From Croceibacterium_A sp044506885 (GTDB taxonomy: Bacteria > Pseudomonadota > Alphaproteobacteria > Sphingomonadales > Sphingomonadaceae): a stretch of 64,000 nucleotides of DNA. Below, piece after piece: positions 19,045 through 28,530 of this stretch (position 1 is the stretch's first letter; each line of letters opens with the position of its first letter). The translations under genes were made by a program, and so were the position numbers. The stretch spans positions 16,840 through 80,839 of the forward strand of contig JBIQKC010000008.1 in the NCBI GenBank assembly GCA_044506885.1, read 5' to 3'. The notes under the pieces were generated by a model. The model had not been told where the DNA came from and searched no databases. It saw only the letters and a list, made by a program, of their open reading frames with translations.

Positions 19045-19935
19045 ATGAATTCACACAATCCGGGCTGGCTGAAGAGGGTCGCGGTTCCGCTCGCGGTCGG
19101 ATTGCTGGCGGCCTGTGCGACGCCGCCTCCTCCGCCGCCTCCGCCGCCCCCGCCGCCTCCGCCGCCACCCCCGGCGGAAGTCATTCCCTATCGTCCCATC
19201 CCGCCCGGCGGCGCGTCCTACCAGATGGATATTCCGCCACGCGGGCCGGACGGCCGGTGGATGACCGTCAACAGCAACCTCACCGAGGATGCGACGCTGT
19301 GGCATTTCCGTTCCGCCTGGAATGTGGCCGCGCTCAACTGCCTCGAATCCGACGAGACCGCGATCCTCGGCACGTACGGCAAGTTCCTCAAGGATCACGC
19401 CAGGACGCTGACGAACGTGAACAACGCGATCGACCGCGAATACCGGCAGGAACACGGCTCCCGGTCCGAGGCGGTCAAGGCGCGCGAAGCCTACATGACG
19501 CAGGTCTACAACTACTTCGCCCTGCCGCCGGCCCGCGCCGATTTCTGCAATGTGGCGCAGCAGATCGCCAGCGAATACGGCCTCTCGCCACCGGCCGATG
19601 CCAAGCTCTTCGCGGCGACGAACCTGGTGCGGCTGGAGGCGGTGTTCCAGAACTTCTTCCGCAACTACGACCAGTATCGCGCGGAATCCGCCGCCTGGGA
19701 CGCCCGCTACGGCGCCCGCTACGGCGCTTCGCAGCCGGGTTACGTGGCGGTCCACGGCGTGGCGTCGCCCAGCGTCGGCAGCACCCTGGTCAACCTCGAT
19801 GCGACTTACCCGTCGCAGACAGTGGTCGATCCCGAAAGCGGGGCGACGATCCCGGTGATACCCGTTCAGGAACAAAGCGTTTCGACGCCGGTGGTGCAGC
19901 CGGTGCCGGAGGATGGCGCGGGCGGCAGCGGATAG
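19045..19935 (+). CDS. Proline-rich lipoprotein, function unknown
   Basis: 296 residues. The N-terminus is a lipoprotein signal: basic residues, a hydrophobic core (VAVPLAVGLLAAC) and a lipobox ending in Cys. An uninterrupted run of about 17 prolines follows almost at once, which could span the periplasm. The rest has no motif I recognise; it contains WHFRSAWNVAALNCLESDE and several Tyr/Asn-rich stretches, so it is probably a conserved exported protein. GGAGAGGGGAG precedes the ATG. The frame upstream is open to 18928 but would destroy the signal peptide. Confidence 0.8.
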   Translation: MNSHNPGWLKRVAVPLAVGLLAACATPPPPPPPPPPPPPPPPPAEVIPYRPIPPGGASYQMDIPPRGPDGRWMTVNSNLTEDATLWHFRSAWNVAALNCLESDETAILGTYGKFLKDHARTLTNVNNAIDREYRQEHGSRSEAVKAREAYMTQVYNYFALPPARADFCNVAQQIASEYGLSPPADAKLFAATNLVRLEAVFQNFFRNYDQYRAESAAWDARYGARYGASQPGYVAVHGVASPSVGSTLVNLDATYPSQTVVDPESGATIPVIPVQEQSVSTPVVQPVPEDGAGGSG

Positions 19936-20030
19936 CCGCCGCGTGCGCAAATTTGCCCTTCCAAGCGCGCGGCCTTCGCGCTAAGGCGCGCGCTCTTCGC
20001 GGGAGCCTGGCGCTCCCGAAGGACCGGAAC

Positions 20031-20106
<76 letters not shown>

Positions 20107-20324
20107 GTCTCCGCGATGCGAAGGCTGGAATTCCCGGTCCCCGCACGTACAATGGTGTCGCGCAGTTTGCCGGTCCTGGACCGATTTGTCTTGACCGTAC
20201 CGGCTGGGGGCGGATCGGGCCGCGTCCAGCGGCCCCGCAAGGCCGACCGGCCGCCCGCAGCGCCGAAGGCGCGAGGATAGCCAAGGGGCCGGATGGCCCC
20301 GCCGGCGCTTGAGGCGAAACAGGT

Positions 20325-21383
20325 ATGCATTTCCTCGATCAGGCCAAGATCCATCTCCGCTCGGGCGCGGGCGGCCCCGGCGCCGTCAGCTTCCGGCGCG
20401 AGAAGTTCATCGAGTACGGCGGGCCGGACGGCGGCAACGGCGGCAAGGGCGGGGACGTGGTCATGGTCGCCGTGCCCGGCCTCAACACCCTGATCGACTT
20501 CCGCTACACCCAGCATTTTCGGGCCCAGCGCGGCGGCCACGGGATGGGCAAGAACCGCACCGGCGCCAGCGCGCCGGACCTGGTGATAGAGGTTCCGATC
20601 GGCACACAGGTCTTCGACGAGGAGCGCGAGGAGCTGCTGGCGGACTTTACCGAGGTCGGCCAGCGCGTGGTCCTCCTCGAAGGGGGGATGGGCGGACGCG
20701 GCAACGCCAGCTACGCCACCTCGACCAACCGCGCTCCGCGCCAGCACCAGCCAGGCATTCCGGCGCAGGAAACGTCGGTCTGGCTACGGCTCAAGCTGCT
20801 GGCGGATGCCGGGCTGGTCGGGCTGCCCAACGCCGGCAAGTCGACCTTCATCAACCAGGTCTCCAACGCCCGCGCCAAGGTCGGCGACTATGCCTTCACC
20901 ACGCTGGTGCCCAAGCTGGGCGTAGTGCGCCATCGCGAGCGGGAGTTCGTGCTGGCCGACATTCCCGGCCTGATCGAGGGGGCGGCGGACGGGGCCGGCA
21001 TCGGCGACCGTTTCCTCGGCCATATTGAGCGGTGCCGGGTGCTGATCCATCTCGTCGACATCACCGGGGCCGATCCGGCCGAGGCGATGCAGGTCGTGGA
21101 GCGGGAACTGGAGGCCTACGGCGCGGACCTCGCCGACAAGCCGCGCCTGATCGCGCTCAACAAGGTCGATCTCGCCGATGCCGAACTGGCGGCCGGCTTC
21201 GCGGAGGAACTGCGCGCGGTGGGCGCGGAGCGGGTGTTTCCGGTCTCGGGCGCGACGGGGGCGGGGATCGGCGCGCTGCTCGACGCGGTGCTCGATCATC
21301 TTCCCGCCAGGACCGCGACCGAGAACCCGCGCTCGGTCGAGGATGAAGGCGAAGCCGGCGGCGCGTGGTCGCCGCTGGATTGA
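20325..21383 (+). CDS. obgE: Obg GTPase (CgtA)
   Basis: Ribosome-associated GTPase that acts in late 50S assembly and stress control. 352 residues: the glycine-rich Obg domain (about 1-160; GGPDGGNGGKGGDV), then the G domain with G1 GLPNAGKST, G3 DIPGLIEGA and G4 NKVD. It lacks any long C-terminal OCT domain. The 218 bases between the tRNA and this gene hold small GC-rich hairpins but no gene. Confidence 0.97.
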   Translation: MHFLDQAKIHLRSGAGGPGAVSFRREKFIEYGGPDGGNGGKGGDVVMVAVPGLNTLIDFRYTQHFRAQRGGHGMGKNRTGASAPDLVIEVPIGTQVFDEEREELLADFTEVGQRVVLLEGGMGGRGNASYATSTNRAPRQHQPGIPAQETSVWLRLKLLADAGLVGLPNAGKSTFINQVSNARAKVGDYAFTTLVPKLGVVRHREREFVLADIPGLIEGAADGAGIGDRFLGHIERCRVLIHLVDITGADPAEAMQVVERELEAYGADLADKPRLIALNKVDLADAELAAGFAEELRAVGAERVFPVSGATGAGIGALLDAVLDHLPARTATENPRSVEDEGEAGGAWSPLD

Positions 21384-21410
21384 GCCGCAACGCTCGGCTA
21401 ACGCCGCGCC

Positions 21411-22544
21411 ATGTCGATCAAGCGCCTTTCCGATCTCACCGATGCCGCCGCCGCGCCCCGGCTGGTGCTCAAGGTGGGCTCCGCCCTCCTGTTCGGCAAA
21501 GGCGGCGTGCCGGACGGCGAATGGCTGGCGAGCCTCGCGGGCGAGATCGCAGAGGCGCGGGGGCGCGGCCAGCAGGTGATCGTGGTCAGCTCGGGCGCCA
21601 TCGCGCTCGGCGCTGCAAGGCTCGGGCTGGCGAAAGGCGGGCGCGGTTCGCTGGCCGACGCGCAGGCCGCCGCCGCGGTGGGGCAGATCGCGCTTGCCGG
21701 CCTGTGGAGCGAAGTGCTGGCGGCGCACGGCATCACCGCCGCGCAACTGCTGCTCACGCTCGAGGACCTCGAGGATCGCCGCCGTTACCTCAACGCCGCC
21801 GCCACGCTCGGCCGCCTGCTGCGGGCGGGGGCGGTGCCGGTCGTCAACGAGAACGATTCGGTCGCCACGGCGGAGATCCGCTTCGGCGACAACGACCGGC
21901 TCGCCGCGCGTGTGGGTCAGGCGGCGCAGGCTAGCGCGGTGGTGCTGCTGTCGGACGTCGACGGGCTCTACGACCGCGATCCGCGCCAGCAAGGAGCGCG
22001 GCTCCTGCCCCGCGTCGAAGGCGTGACCGAGGAAGTCCATGCGATGGCGAGCGGCGTTTCGGGTTCCGGCCTCGGTTCGGGCGGCATGCGCTCCAAGCTC
22101 CAGGCGGCCGAGATCGCCACCCGCGCCGGCATTGGGCTGGCGATCGTCAACGGCGTTCATGCCCGTCCGCTCGCCAGGGCCATTGCCGACAATGTCGGCA
22201 CGCTGTTCGTGCCCACGCGGCGCGACCGCGCGCGCAAGGCGTGGCTCGGCGGGCGGCAGCGGTTGCGGGGCGCGCTGGTGGTCGATGCGGGATGCGCGCA
22301 GGCGCTGGGCGCGGGGAAAAGCCTGCTCGCCAGCGGGATTGTGGCCGTCGAAGGGGATTTTGCTCGTGGCGATCCTGTCGCCGTGCGCGATGCCGCCGGC
22401 AAGGCCATCGCGCAGGGACTGGCCGAATACGATTCCGCCGAGATCGAGCGGATCGGCGGACGCCGCAAGGACGAGCACGAGGCGCTGCTCGGCTACGCGC
22501 CGCGTTCCGCGGTGATCCATCGCGATCAGCTGGTGCTGCTTTGA
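21411..22544 (+). CDS. proB: Glutamate 5-kinase ProB
   Basis: First step of proline synthesis, phosphorylating glutamate. 377 residues: an N-terminal amino-acid-kinase domain (LVLKVGSALLF, VVSSGAIALG, VVNENDSVATAEIRFGDND) and a C-terminal PUA domain (about 285-377). Begins 27 bases after obgE, an arrangement common in bacteria. The stop overlaps the TTG start of the next gene. Confidence 0.96.
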   Translation: MSIKRLSDLTDAAAAPRLVLKVGSALLFGKGGVPDGEWLASLAGEIAEARGRGQQVIVVSSGAIALGAARLGLAKGGRGSLADAQAAAAVGQIALAGLWSEVLAAHGITAAQLLLTLEDLEDRRRYLNAAATLGRLLRAGAVPVVNENDSVATAEIRFGDNDRLAARVGQAAQASAVVLLSDVDGLYDRDPRQQGARLLPRVEGVTEEVHAMASGVSGSGLGSGGMRSKLQAAEIATRAGIGLAIVNGVHARPLARAIADNVGTLFVPTRRDRARKAWLGGRQRLRGALVVDAGCAQALGAGKSLLASGIVAVEGDFARGDPVAVRDAAGKAIAQGLAEYDSAEIERIGGRRKDEHEALLGYAPRSAVIHRDQLVLL

Positions 22545-23452
22545 CGCCGATCGCGGTTACCGGCGGCACCGGCTTCGTCGGGCAGGCGGTGATCGAGGAG
22601 GCGTGCCGGCAGGGCGTGCCGCTGCGGGCGCTGGCGCGGCGCGAGCAGCCCGCCTGCGAGGGCGTGGAATGGATCCCCGGCGACCTCGCCGACACGGCGG
22701 CGCTGCGAGAACTGGCGACCGGCGCGGGCGCGATCCTGCACATCGCCGGGGTGGTCAACACGCCCGATCCGACGGGATTTCACCTGGGGAATGTCGCGGG
22801 AACCGAGGCGCTGATTGAGGCGGCGAAGCAGGCGGGCGCGGGACGTTTCGTGTTCGTTTCCTCGCTCGCCGCGCGCGAACCGGCATTGTCGGCCTACGGC
22901 AAGTCGAAGCGCGATGCCGAGGATCTGGTCCGGGTCAGCGGTCTCGACTGGACCATCGTACGCCCGCCGGCGATCTACGGCCCGCGCGACCGCGAGATCC
23001 TCGAACTGTTCAAGGCGGCGCGCTGGGGCGTGGTGCCGATGCCGCCGCCGGGCAGGGCGTCGATCGTTCACGTCCGCGACCTCGCCCGGCTGCTGCTGGC
23101 GCTCGTCCCGGCGGGGGAGGGCGTGTCGCACCGCATCTTCGAGCCCGACGATGGCCGCGAAGGCGGGTGGAGCCACCGCGAGCTGGCAAGGGCCATCGGC
23201 GCGGCGGTGGGCCGCAATGTCTGGGCGCCCGCCACGCCCAGGCCGGTCATGCGCGCGGCATGCTGGCTCGATGGATGCGTGAGAGGGGAAAGGGCGCGGC
23301 TTACTCCCGACCGCGTCGGCTATATGTGCCACCCCGATTGGGTCAGCCGCGCGGACCGGGCCCCGCCCGGCGCGCTGTGGCGAGCGGAGATACCGACCCG
23401 TGAGGGACTGGCGGCGACCGCCCGCTGGTATCGCGAACAGGGCTGGCTTTAG
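22541..23452 (+). CDS. NAD(P)-dependent epimerase/SDR-family protein
   Basis: 303 residues, an extended/atypical SDR. Nucleotide-binding VTGGTGFVG at the N-terminus, FVFVSSLAARE, and the catalytic-type YGKSK (Y-x-x-x-K). Closest in character to NDUFA9-like or UDP-sugar epimerase-like proteins; the substrate cannot be told from sequence. The start is a TTG overlapping the proB stop, which gives the canonical N-terminus; no in-frame ATG precedes the Gly motif. Its stop codon lies at the edge of a long palindromic repeat. Confidence 0.8.
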   Translation: MTPIAVTGGTGFVGQAVIEEACRQGVPLRALARREQPACEGVEWIPGDLADTAALRELATGAGAILHIAGVVNTPDPTGFHLGNVAGTEALIEAAKQAGAGRFVFVSSLAAREPALSAYGKSKRDAEDLVRVSGLDWTIVRPPAIYGPRDREILELFKAARWGVVPMPPPGRASIVHVRDLARLLLALVPAGEGVSHRIFEPDDGREGGWSHRELARAIGAAVGRNVWAPATPRPVMRAACWLDGCVRGERARLTPDRVGYMCHPDWVSRADRAPPGALWRAEIPTREGLAATARWYREQGWL

Positions 23453-23594
23453 GCTGTATCGACATTCAGAAGATGGCGAGCCGAAAATGGTGGTTTTCCG
23501 TGACCCGGAGCGGAGCGTGCTTTTGGCACGTGAGCACCGGAAGCGCGGAAAGCCGCCATTTGCAGGCCGTCAGGGCTGAATATCGATACAGCCT
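23451..23594. repeat. 144-bp palindromic element between convergent genes
   Basis: Outer arms of 19 bases (23451-23469 and 23576-23594) are inverted with one mismatch. Inside, a second arm pair (about 23486-23503 and 23557-23575 region) pairs with three G-U-compatible differences, closing on a GTGC-TTTTG-GCAC tip. The whole folds as a long hairpin. The left arm contains two bases of the SDR stop codon and the right arm two bases of the cysH stop codon. Likely a dispersed non-autonomous repeat acting as a bidirectional terminator. Confidence 0.75.
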
Positions 23595-24375
23595 AGAACG
23601 CCGGTTCGTAGCCCGGCGGCAACTCGTCCTCGTTTCCGGCGACGGGGCTGCTGGGCGAATGGATGCCGCATTCGGTCTTGTCCCAGCCGCGCCAGCGCCC
23701 GGCGCGCGGATCTTCGCCCGGCTTGACCACGCTGGTGCAGGGCTGGCAGCCGACCGAGAGATAGCCCTGCGCCTCCAGCGGGTGGCGCGGCAGGTCGTGC
23801 GCCTCGAACCAGGCGTCGAGATCGGCCTTGGTCCAGTCGCCGAGCGGATTCACCTTCAGACGGCCGTCCTCGATTTCGAAGCGCGGCAGGTTCTGCCGGG
23901 TTACGGACTGGAACGCCTTGCGGCCGGAAATCCATGCGTCGAGGCCCTGCTTGGCGCGCGCCAGCGGCTCGACCTTGCGGATCTCGCAGCACCCGTCCGG
24001 GTCCCACGACCAGCGCAGCCCGTTCTCGTCCTTGGCGGCAATCACCGCCGGGTCGGGTTGGACCACGGATGAATTGGACAGGCCGAAGCGCTCGACCAGT
24101 TCCTCGCGATAGGCGAGCGTTTCCGGGAACATTTTCAGCGTATCGACGAAGATCACCGGCACGGTGGGATCTGCCTGGGCCACCAGGTGCAGCAGCACCG
24201 CGCTCTCGGTGCCGAACGACGACACCACCGCGACGCGGCCGAGCGCGCCTTCGGCGAACAGCTCGGCCAGCATCGCACCCGCATCGACCCCCGCAAAGCG
24301 GGCGTTGAGCGCGTCGGCGTCGGCCTGGGCGAAGCTGGGCCCGGTATCGATGACGTCCACCGCGCGGCTAGCCAT
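23593..24375 (-). CDS. cysH: Assimilatory APS/PAPS reductase CysH
   Basis: Thioredoxin-linked reduction of (3'-phospho)adenylylsulfate to sulfite. 260 residues. PP-loop-like SSFGTESAVLLHL and the C-terminal catalytic ECGIHS. It also has two cysteine pairs, DGCCEIRK and VGCQPCTS, which bind [4Fe-4S] and are typical of the APS-reductase type rather than the enterobacterial PAPS enzyme. The start MASRAV overlaps the DUF934 stop by eight bases; a longer frame upstream is the DUF934 shadow. Last gene of the sulfur operon. Confidence 0.92.
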   Translation of the reverse strand: MASRAVDVIDTGPSFAQADADALNARFAGVDAGAMLAELFAEGALGRVAVVSSFGTESAVLLHLVAQADPTVPVIFVDTLKMFPETLAYREELVERFGLSNSSVVQPDPAVIAAKDENGLRWSWDPDGCCEIRKVEPLARAKQGLDAWISGRKAFQSVTRQNLPRFEIEDGRLKVNPLGDWTKADLDAWFEAHDLPRHPLEAQGYLSVGCQPCTSVVKPGEDPRAGRWRGWDKTECGIHSPSSPVAGNEDELPPGYEPAF

Positions 24376-24808
24376 TGCCTGCCTCTGGGTGGCGCAGCTT
24401 CCAGATCGGCACCGCCTCATCGGCGGCGTGCTGGTAAACGTGCGGATAACGGTTCAGCACCGATTCCACGTCGGCCGGGTTCAGCGGCACATCGGGCGCG
24501 AAGCTGTCGAAGCCGCAGCGGCGCATGAACCAGATCAGGTCCACCAGCACGTCGCCGGTCGCCTTGATCTCGCCGGCATAGCCCATCTCGCGCAGGATGC
24601 GCGCGCTGGAGAAGCCGCGTCCGTCGCGAAACTTGGGGAAGTCCACCTCGACCAGCCGCACGCGGTCGAGCACGGGGCCGAGCCGGCGCACGTCGTCCCC
24701 CGCCTCGATCCGCACCGAAGCGGCGTTGGTCTGGTCGAGGAAAGCGTCGAGCGAAACCGCCGGTTCGTCCGGCACGGCATCGTCGCGGAAGCGCACCGCC
24801 TCAACCAT
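24368..24808 (-). CDS. DUF934 family protein
   Basis: 146 residues. DUF934 proteins sit beside sulfite reductase and APS reductase genes in many alphaproteobacteria and are assumed to help sulfite reduction, but no activity is established. Conserved features seen: LVEVDFPKFRDGRGFS and GEIKATGDVLVDLI, then RCGFDSF. The start at 24808 is preceded by GGAGG at good spacing and overlaps the cysI stop; an ATG 7 codons upstream is less likely. Confidence 0.85.
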   Translation of the reverse strand: MVEAVRFRDDAVPDEPAVSLDAFLDQTNAASVRIEAGDDVRRLGPVLDRVRLVEVDFPKFRDGRGFSSARILREMGYAGEIKATGDVLVDLIWFMRRCGFDSFAPDVPLNPADVESVLNRYPHVYQHAADEAVPIWKLRHPEAGNG

Positions 24809-26447
24809 AGATCGCCTCCTTGAAGCCATCCATGCCGACGCGGCGATAAGTATCGATGAACCGTTCGCCCGGCGCGCGGATTTCGCGGTAATGTTCGACC
24901 GCGCGTTCCACCGCGTCGACCACGCCGGCCTCGTCGAAGCCGGGGCCGGTGATCTTGGCTTGCGTCGTTTCCTCGTCGCCCGAACCGCCGAGCAGGAGCT
25001 GATAGCTCTCGGAGCCCTTCCGGTCGACGCCGAGGATGCCGATGTTGCCCGCGTGATGGTGGCCGCAGGCGTTGATGCAGCCGCTAATCTTGATCTTCAG
25101 TTCGCCCAGATCGCGCTGGCGATCCGGGTCGGCGAAGCGCTCGGCGATCTTCTGCGCCACCGGGATCGAACGCGCATTGGCGAGGCTGCAATAGTCGAGT
25201 CCGGGGCAGGCGATGATGTCCGTCACCAGATCGAGGTTGGCGTCGGCCAGCCCGGCATCGCGCAGCGTCCGCCATATGGTGTGGAGATCGGCCTTGCGAA
25301 CGTGCGGCAGAACGAGGTTCTGCACATGGCTCACGCGCAGTTCGTCGAAGCTGTAACGCTCGGCGAGATCGGCCACCACGTCCATCTGTTCGGCGGTCAT
25401 GTCGCCGCCGATCCCGCCGATCGCCTTGAGGCTGATGTTGGCGATCGCGTAGCCGGGCTGCTTGTGCGGGGCCACCTGCTGGTCGAGCCAGACCGCGAAA
25501 TCCGGGTCCGACCGGTCGATTTCCTCGGACAGGCCGCTCTCGAACGGCGGCGGCGCGAAATAGGCGGCGATGCGGTCGTATTCGGCCTGCGGGAAGTCGT
25601 TGCCCAGCGTCAGCATGTGGCGGAACTCTTCCTCCACCTGGCGCGTGAACTCTTCCTCGCCCAGTTCGTGGACCAGGATCTTCATCCGCTGCTTGTGGAT
25701 GTTGTCGCGCCGCGCGTGGCGGTTCCATACCCGCAGCACCGCCTGGAGATAGCTGAAGATCTGGTGCTGCGGCACGAAGTCGCTGCTCTTGTAGGCGATG
25801 AACGGCGTGCGGCCCATGCCGCCGCCGGGATAGACTTCGAACCCGATCTCGCCCGCCCCATCGTCATTTGGGTTCTTTACGATCCGCAGGCCGAAATCGT
25901 GCCAGCGCATCGCGGCGCGATCGGCCTTGGCGGCGATCACGCAGATCTTGAACTTGCGCGGCAGGTAGCTGAACTCGGGCATGAAGGTGGTCATTTGCCG
26001 CAGCATCTCGGCCCAGGGGCGCGGGTCCATGATTTCGTCGGCCGCCGCGCCGGCGTAGTGATCGGCGGAGATGTTGCGGATGCTTTCGCCGCTGGTCTGG
26101 ATGCAGTGCATCTCGACATCGGCCAGTTCGCCGAGGATGTCGGGCGCGTCTTCCAGCTTGATCCAGTGGAATTGCAGGTTCTGCCGCGTAGTGAAGTGGC
26201 CGTAGCCGCGGTCGTAAGTCCGCGCGATATGCGCCAGCTTGCGCAATTGCGTGCTGTTCAATGTCCCGTAGGGGATCGCGATGCGCAGCATGTAGGCGTG
26301 GAGCTGCAAATAGAGGCCGTTCTTGAGCCGGAGCGGCTTGAACTGGTCGTCGGTCATCTGGCCGGCGAGGCGGCGGCGCGTCTGGTCGCGGAAATCCTCG
26401 ACACGGGCCTGGACCATCGCGTGGTCGTATTGGTCGTACTTGTACAT
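24801..26447 (-). CDS. cysI: Nitrite/sulfite reductase hemoprotein (CysI type)
   Basis: Six-electron reduction of sulfite to sulfide on a siroheme-[4Fe-4S] centre. 548 residues. Two ferredoxin-like half domains and two siroheme domains; TTRQNLQFHWI lies in the first half. Cluster cysteines are in ACPGLDYCSLA and SGCINACGHHH. The start MYKYDQYDHAM shares one base with the stop of the upstream gene. The operon context with cysH and siroheme methyltransferase supports sulfite over nitrite as substrate. Confidence 0.93.
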   Translation of the reverse strand: MYKYDQYDHAMVQARVEDFRDQTRRRLAGQMTDDQFKPLRLKNGLYLQLHAYMLRIAIPYGTLNSTQLRKLAHIARTYDRGYGHFTTRQNLQFHWIKLEDAPDILGELADVEMHCIQTSGESIRNISADHYAGAAADEIMDPRPWAEMLRQMTTFMPEFSYLPRKFKICVIAAKADRAAMRWHDFGLRIVKNPNDDGAGEIGFEVYPGGGMGRTPFIAYKSSDFVPQHQIFSYLQAVLRVWNRHARRDNIHKQRMKILVHELGEEEFTRQVEEEFRHMLTLGNDFPQAEYDRIAAYFAPPPFESGLSEEIDRSDPDFAVWLDQQVAPHKQPGYAIANISLKAIGGIGGDMTAEQMDVVADLAERYSFDELRVSHVQNLVLPHVRKADLHTIWRTLRDAGLADANLDLVTDIIACPGLDYCSLANARSIPVAQKIAERFADPDRQRDLGELKIKISGCINACGHHHAGNIGILGVDRKGSESYQLLLGGSGDEETTQAKITGPGFDEAGVVDAVERAVEHYREIRAPGERFIDTYRRVGMDGFKEAIYG

Positions 26448-26749
26448 CAGATCACCCAGGTTCCGGCGTTGGGGTCGGCCGGCTTCAATGTCAGGTCGGG
26501 GCGCACGGTCGGGCCGTAGGCGCGGATACGATCCTTGATGTGCGCCGGGCGCACGCCGCGTCCCGCCGGATCGGGCTCGGCGTCGATCGCATAGCCGCCG
26601 TTGACCCGGCACGCGGCGTCCTCGCGCGCGAGGATGGCGTCGGCCTGATCGCCGACATCGGCCGCGTCCTCGACATGGATCGACCAGCCCTGGCCGTCCC
26701 ACCAGACCACTCGGCCGTTCTTCAGATCGTTACCCGTCAGTATCTTCAC
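26447..26749 (-). CDS. DUF2849 family protein
   Basis: 100 residues, starting at a GTG that overlaps the upstream stop (GTGA). Small protein fused into sulfite-reductase operons of alphaproteobacteria; no known function. Conserved pattern: LTGNDLKNGRVVWWDGQGW near the N-terminus and HIKDRIRAYGPTVRPDL near the C-terminus. Position between the siroheme methyltransferase and cysI suggests an accessory role in sulfite reduction. Confidence 0.85.
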   Translation of the reverse strand: MKILTGNDLKNGRVVWWDGQGWSIHVEDAADVGDQADAILAREDAACRVNGGYAIDAEPDPAGRGVRPAHIKDRIRAYGPTVRPDLTLKPADPNAGTWVI

Positions 26750-27516
26750 GAATGCGCCTCCAGCGCGAACGTTTGCAGTGTGGCGTCGTCAACCCCGGAG
26801 TCTCTGGCCGTGACATCGCCGATGATGATGAGGGCGGGGCTCTTCACCCGCTCCCGCTCGACAAGATCGGGCAGGGCGGCGAGCGGGCCGCGCAGCACGC
26901 GCATTCCGGGGCGCGCGGCGTTTTCGACCACCGCCAGCGGCACGTCGGGCGCAAGCCCGTCGGTCATCAGCTTCTCGGCGATCTGCGGCGCGGTCTTGAC
27001 GCCCATGTAGATCACCAGCGTCCGGCCCTTGCCGGCGAGCCCGGCCCAGTCCTGTTCGGCAAGGCCCTTGCACTGGCCGGCAACGAAGCTGACCACGCTC
27101 GCCGCCTCGCGATGGGTCAGCGCGATTTGCGCCGCCGCCGCCGCGCCGAGCGCGGAGGTGACGCCGGGAACGACTTCGACCGGCACGCCCGCCGCACGGC
27201 ACGCCTCGGCTTCCTCGCCGCCGCGGCCGAAGACGAAGGGATCGCCGCCTTTCAGCCGCACCACGTCACGCCCGCGCAAGGCTTCGCGCACCAGCAGGGC
27301 GTTGATTTCGGGTTGCGGCAGGGTGTGGCGGGCGCGGCTCTTGGCGACGGAGACCAACTCGGCATCCGGCCCGGCGAGGTCGAGCACCTCGGGCTCCACC
27401 AGCCCGTCATGCACTACCAGTTCGGCGCGCGCCAGCAGCCGCGCCGCGCGCACCGTCAACAGGTCCGCCTGCCCCGGCCCCGCGCCGACAAGGTAAACTG
27501 TGCCCACTTTGATCAT
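26746..27516 (-). CDS. cobA: Uroporphyrinogen-III C-methyltransferase
   Basis: SAM-dependent methylation of uroporphyrinogen III to precorrin-2, feeding siroheme for CysI. 256 residues. Motifs: VYLVGAGPGQADLLTV, RLKGGDPFVFGRGGEE and VEVVPGVTSALGAAA. Only the methyltransferase is present; the dehydrogenase/chelatase part of a full CysG is not fused and was not seen nearby. ATG 27516 is preferred; a GTG nine bases upstream is possible. Confidence 0.92.
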   Translation of the reverse strand: MIKVGTVYLVGAGPGQADLLTVRAARLLARAELVVHDGLVEPEVLDLAGPDAELVSVAKSRARHTLPQPEINALLVREALRGRDVVRLKGGDPFVFGRGGEEAEACRAAGVPVEVVPGVTSALGAAAAAQIALTHREAASVVSFVAGQCKGLAEQDWAGLAGKGRTLVIYMGVKTAPQIAEKLMTDGLAPDVPLAVVENAARPGMRVLRGPLAALPDLVERERVKSPALIIIGDVTARDSGVDDATLQTFALEAHS

Positions 27517-27585
27517 GGCGCGCACATGGCTGCGCGGCGGGGAATCCGCCAGCCAGAATGCATTGGGTGGGCGTTAGGGCAGCTT

Positions 27586-28530
27586 TTAGGGCTCGCGTTC
27601 CGTGGTTCGCGCGTCGAGCAATTCCCGCAGCCCTTCGCTGCCGCGCAAGTGAATGTCCTGCTGCGGGAAGGGCACCTTGATTCCGTTTTCCCTGAACAGG
27701 CGCCACAGCCGCTTGAGCAGGTCGGACCGGACGTTGCCGATGCCTTCCTCGGGGTCGTGGATCCAGAACTGGATCTCGAACTCGATCGCGTCGCGCTCGA
27801 AGGAACTCAGCCACACCGCCGGCGCGGGCTGATCGAGCACGCGCTTCGCTTCGCGCGTGGCCTGCATCATCAGCGCCTCGACCTGCTCGATGTCGCATTC
27901 GTAGGACACCGGCACCGGCACCTTTATCCGCACGTCGCGCGAGCTGTAGGACCAGTTTTCCACCTGATTGATCATCAGGTTCTCGTTCGGAATCAGGTAT
28001 TCCTTCTTGTCGCGGGTGATGACCGAGACCGCGCGGATGCCGATCTTCTTCACTTGCCCCACGGTGTTGCTGATGCCGTCGTTCACCGCGATCACGTCGC
28101 CCGGCTTGATCGAGCGATCCATCAGCAGGATGATGCCGGCCAGCAGGTTGCCGAAGGTCTTTTGCAGGCCGAAGCCGAGCGCGAGGCCCAAGGCGCCGGA
28201 GAACACCGCAAGCGCGGTGAGGTCGACGCCGAGCATGTCGACCGCAAGCAGGAACGTCAGCGTCCAGACCACGATGGCGACCAGCTTCTTGGCAAGGAGC
28301 TGCTGTGTGGTGTCGATGCCGTGGATTTTGCCGATCAGCCAGCTTGCAAGCTTGATCACGACCCGGCCGATCACCAGCGCGGCGAGGAGCACGAACAGGG
28401 AGACGAGCGCGGTCCAGAGCGAAATCCGCGCCGTGCCGATCATGAAGCCCCAGTGATCGAGCGCGGCGACAGCGGTTTGCAGTCCGCCTCCGTCGGGAAG
28501 TTCGCGCAGCAGGGCGTCGGACGCGCTCAT
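27586..28530 (-). CDS. Small-conductance mechanosensitive channel, MscS family
   Basis: 314 residues. An N-terminal amphipathic part with membrane helices (about 25-110), then the pore helix with small residues (LAVFSGALGLALGFGLQKTFGNLLAG) and the cytoplasmic beta domain (KPGDVIAVNDGISNTVGQVKKIGIRAVSV). Acts as an osmotic release valve. Start 28530 forms an ATGA overlap with the metC stop; the frame upstream of it is a metC shadow. A second family member occurs at 59801. Confidence 0.9.
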   Translation of the reverse strand: MSASDALLRELPDGGGLQTAVAALDHWGFMIGTARISLWTALVSLFVLLAALVIGRVVIKLASWLIGKIHGIDTTQQLLAKKLVAIVVWTLTFLLAVDMLGVDLTALAVFSGALGLALGFGLQKTFGNLLAGIILLMDRSIKPGDVIAVNDGISNTVGQVKKIGIRAVSVITRDKKEYLIPNENLMINQVENWSYSSRDVRIKVPVPVSYECDIEQVEALMMQATREAKRVLDQPAPAVWLSSFERDAIEFEIQFWIHDPEEGIGNVRSDLLKRLWRLFRENGIKVPFPQQDIHLRGSEGLRELLDARTTEREP

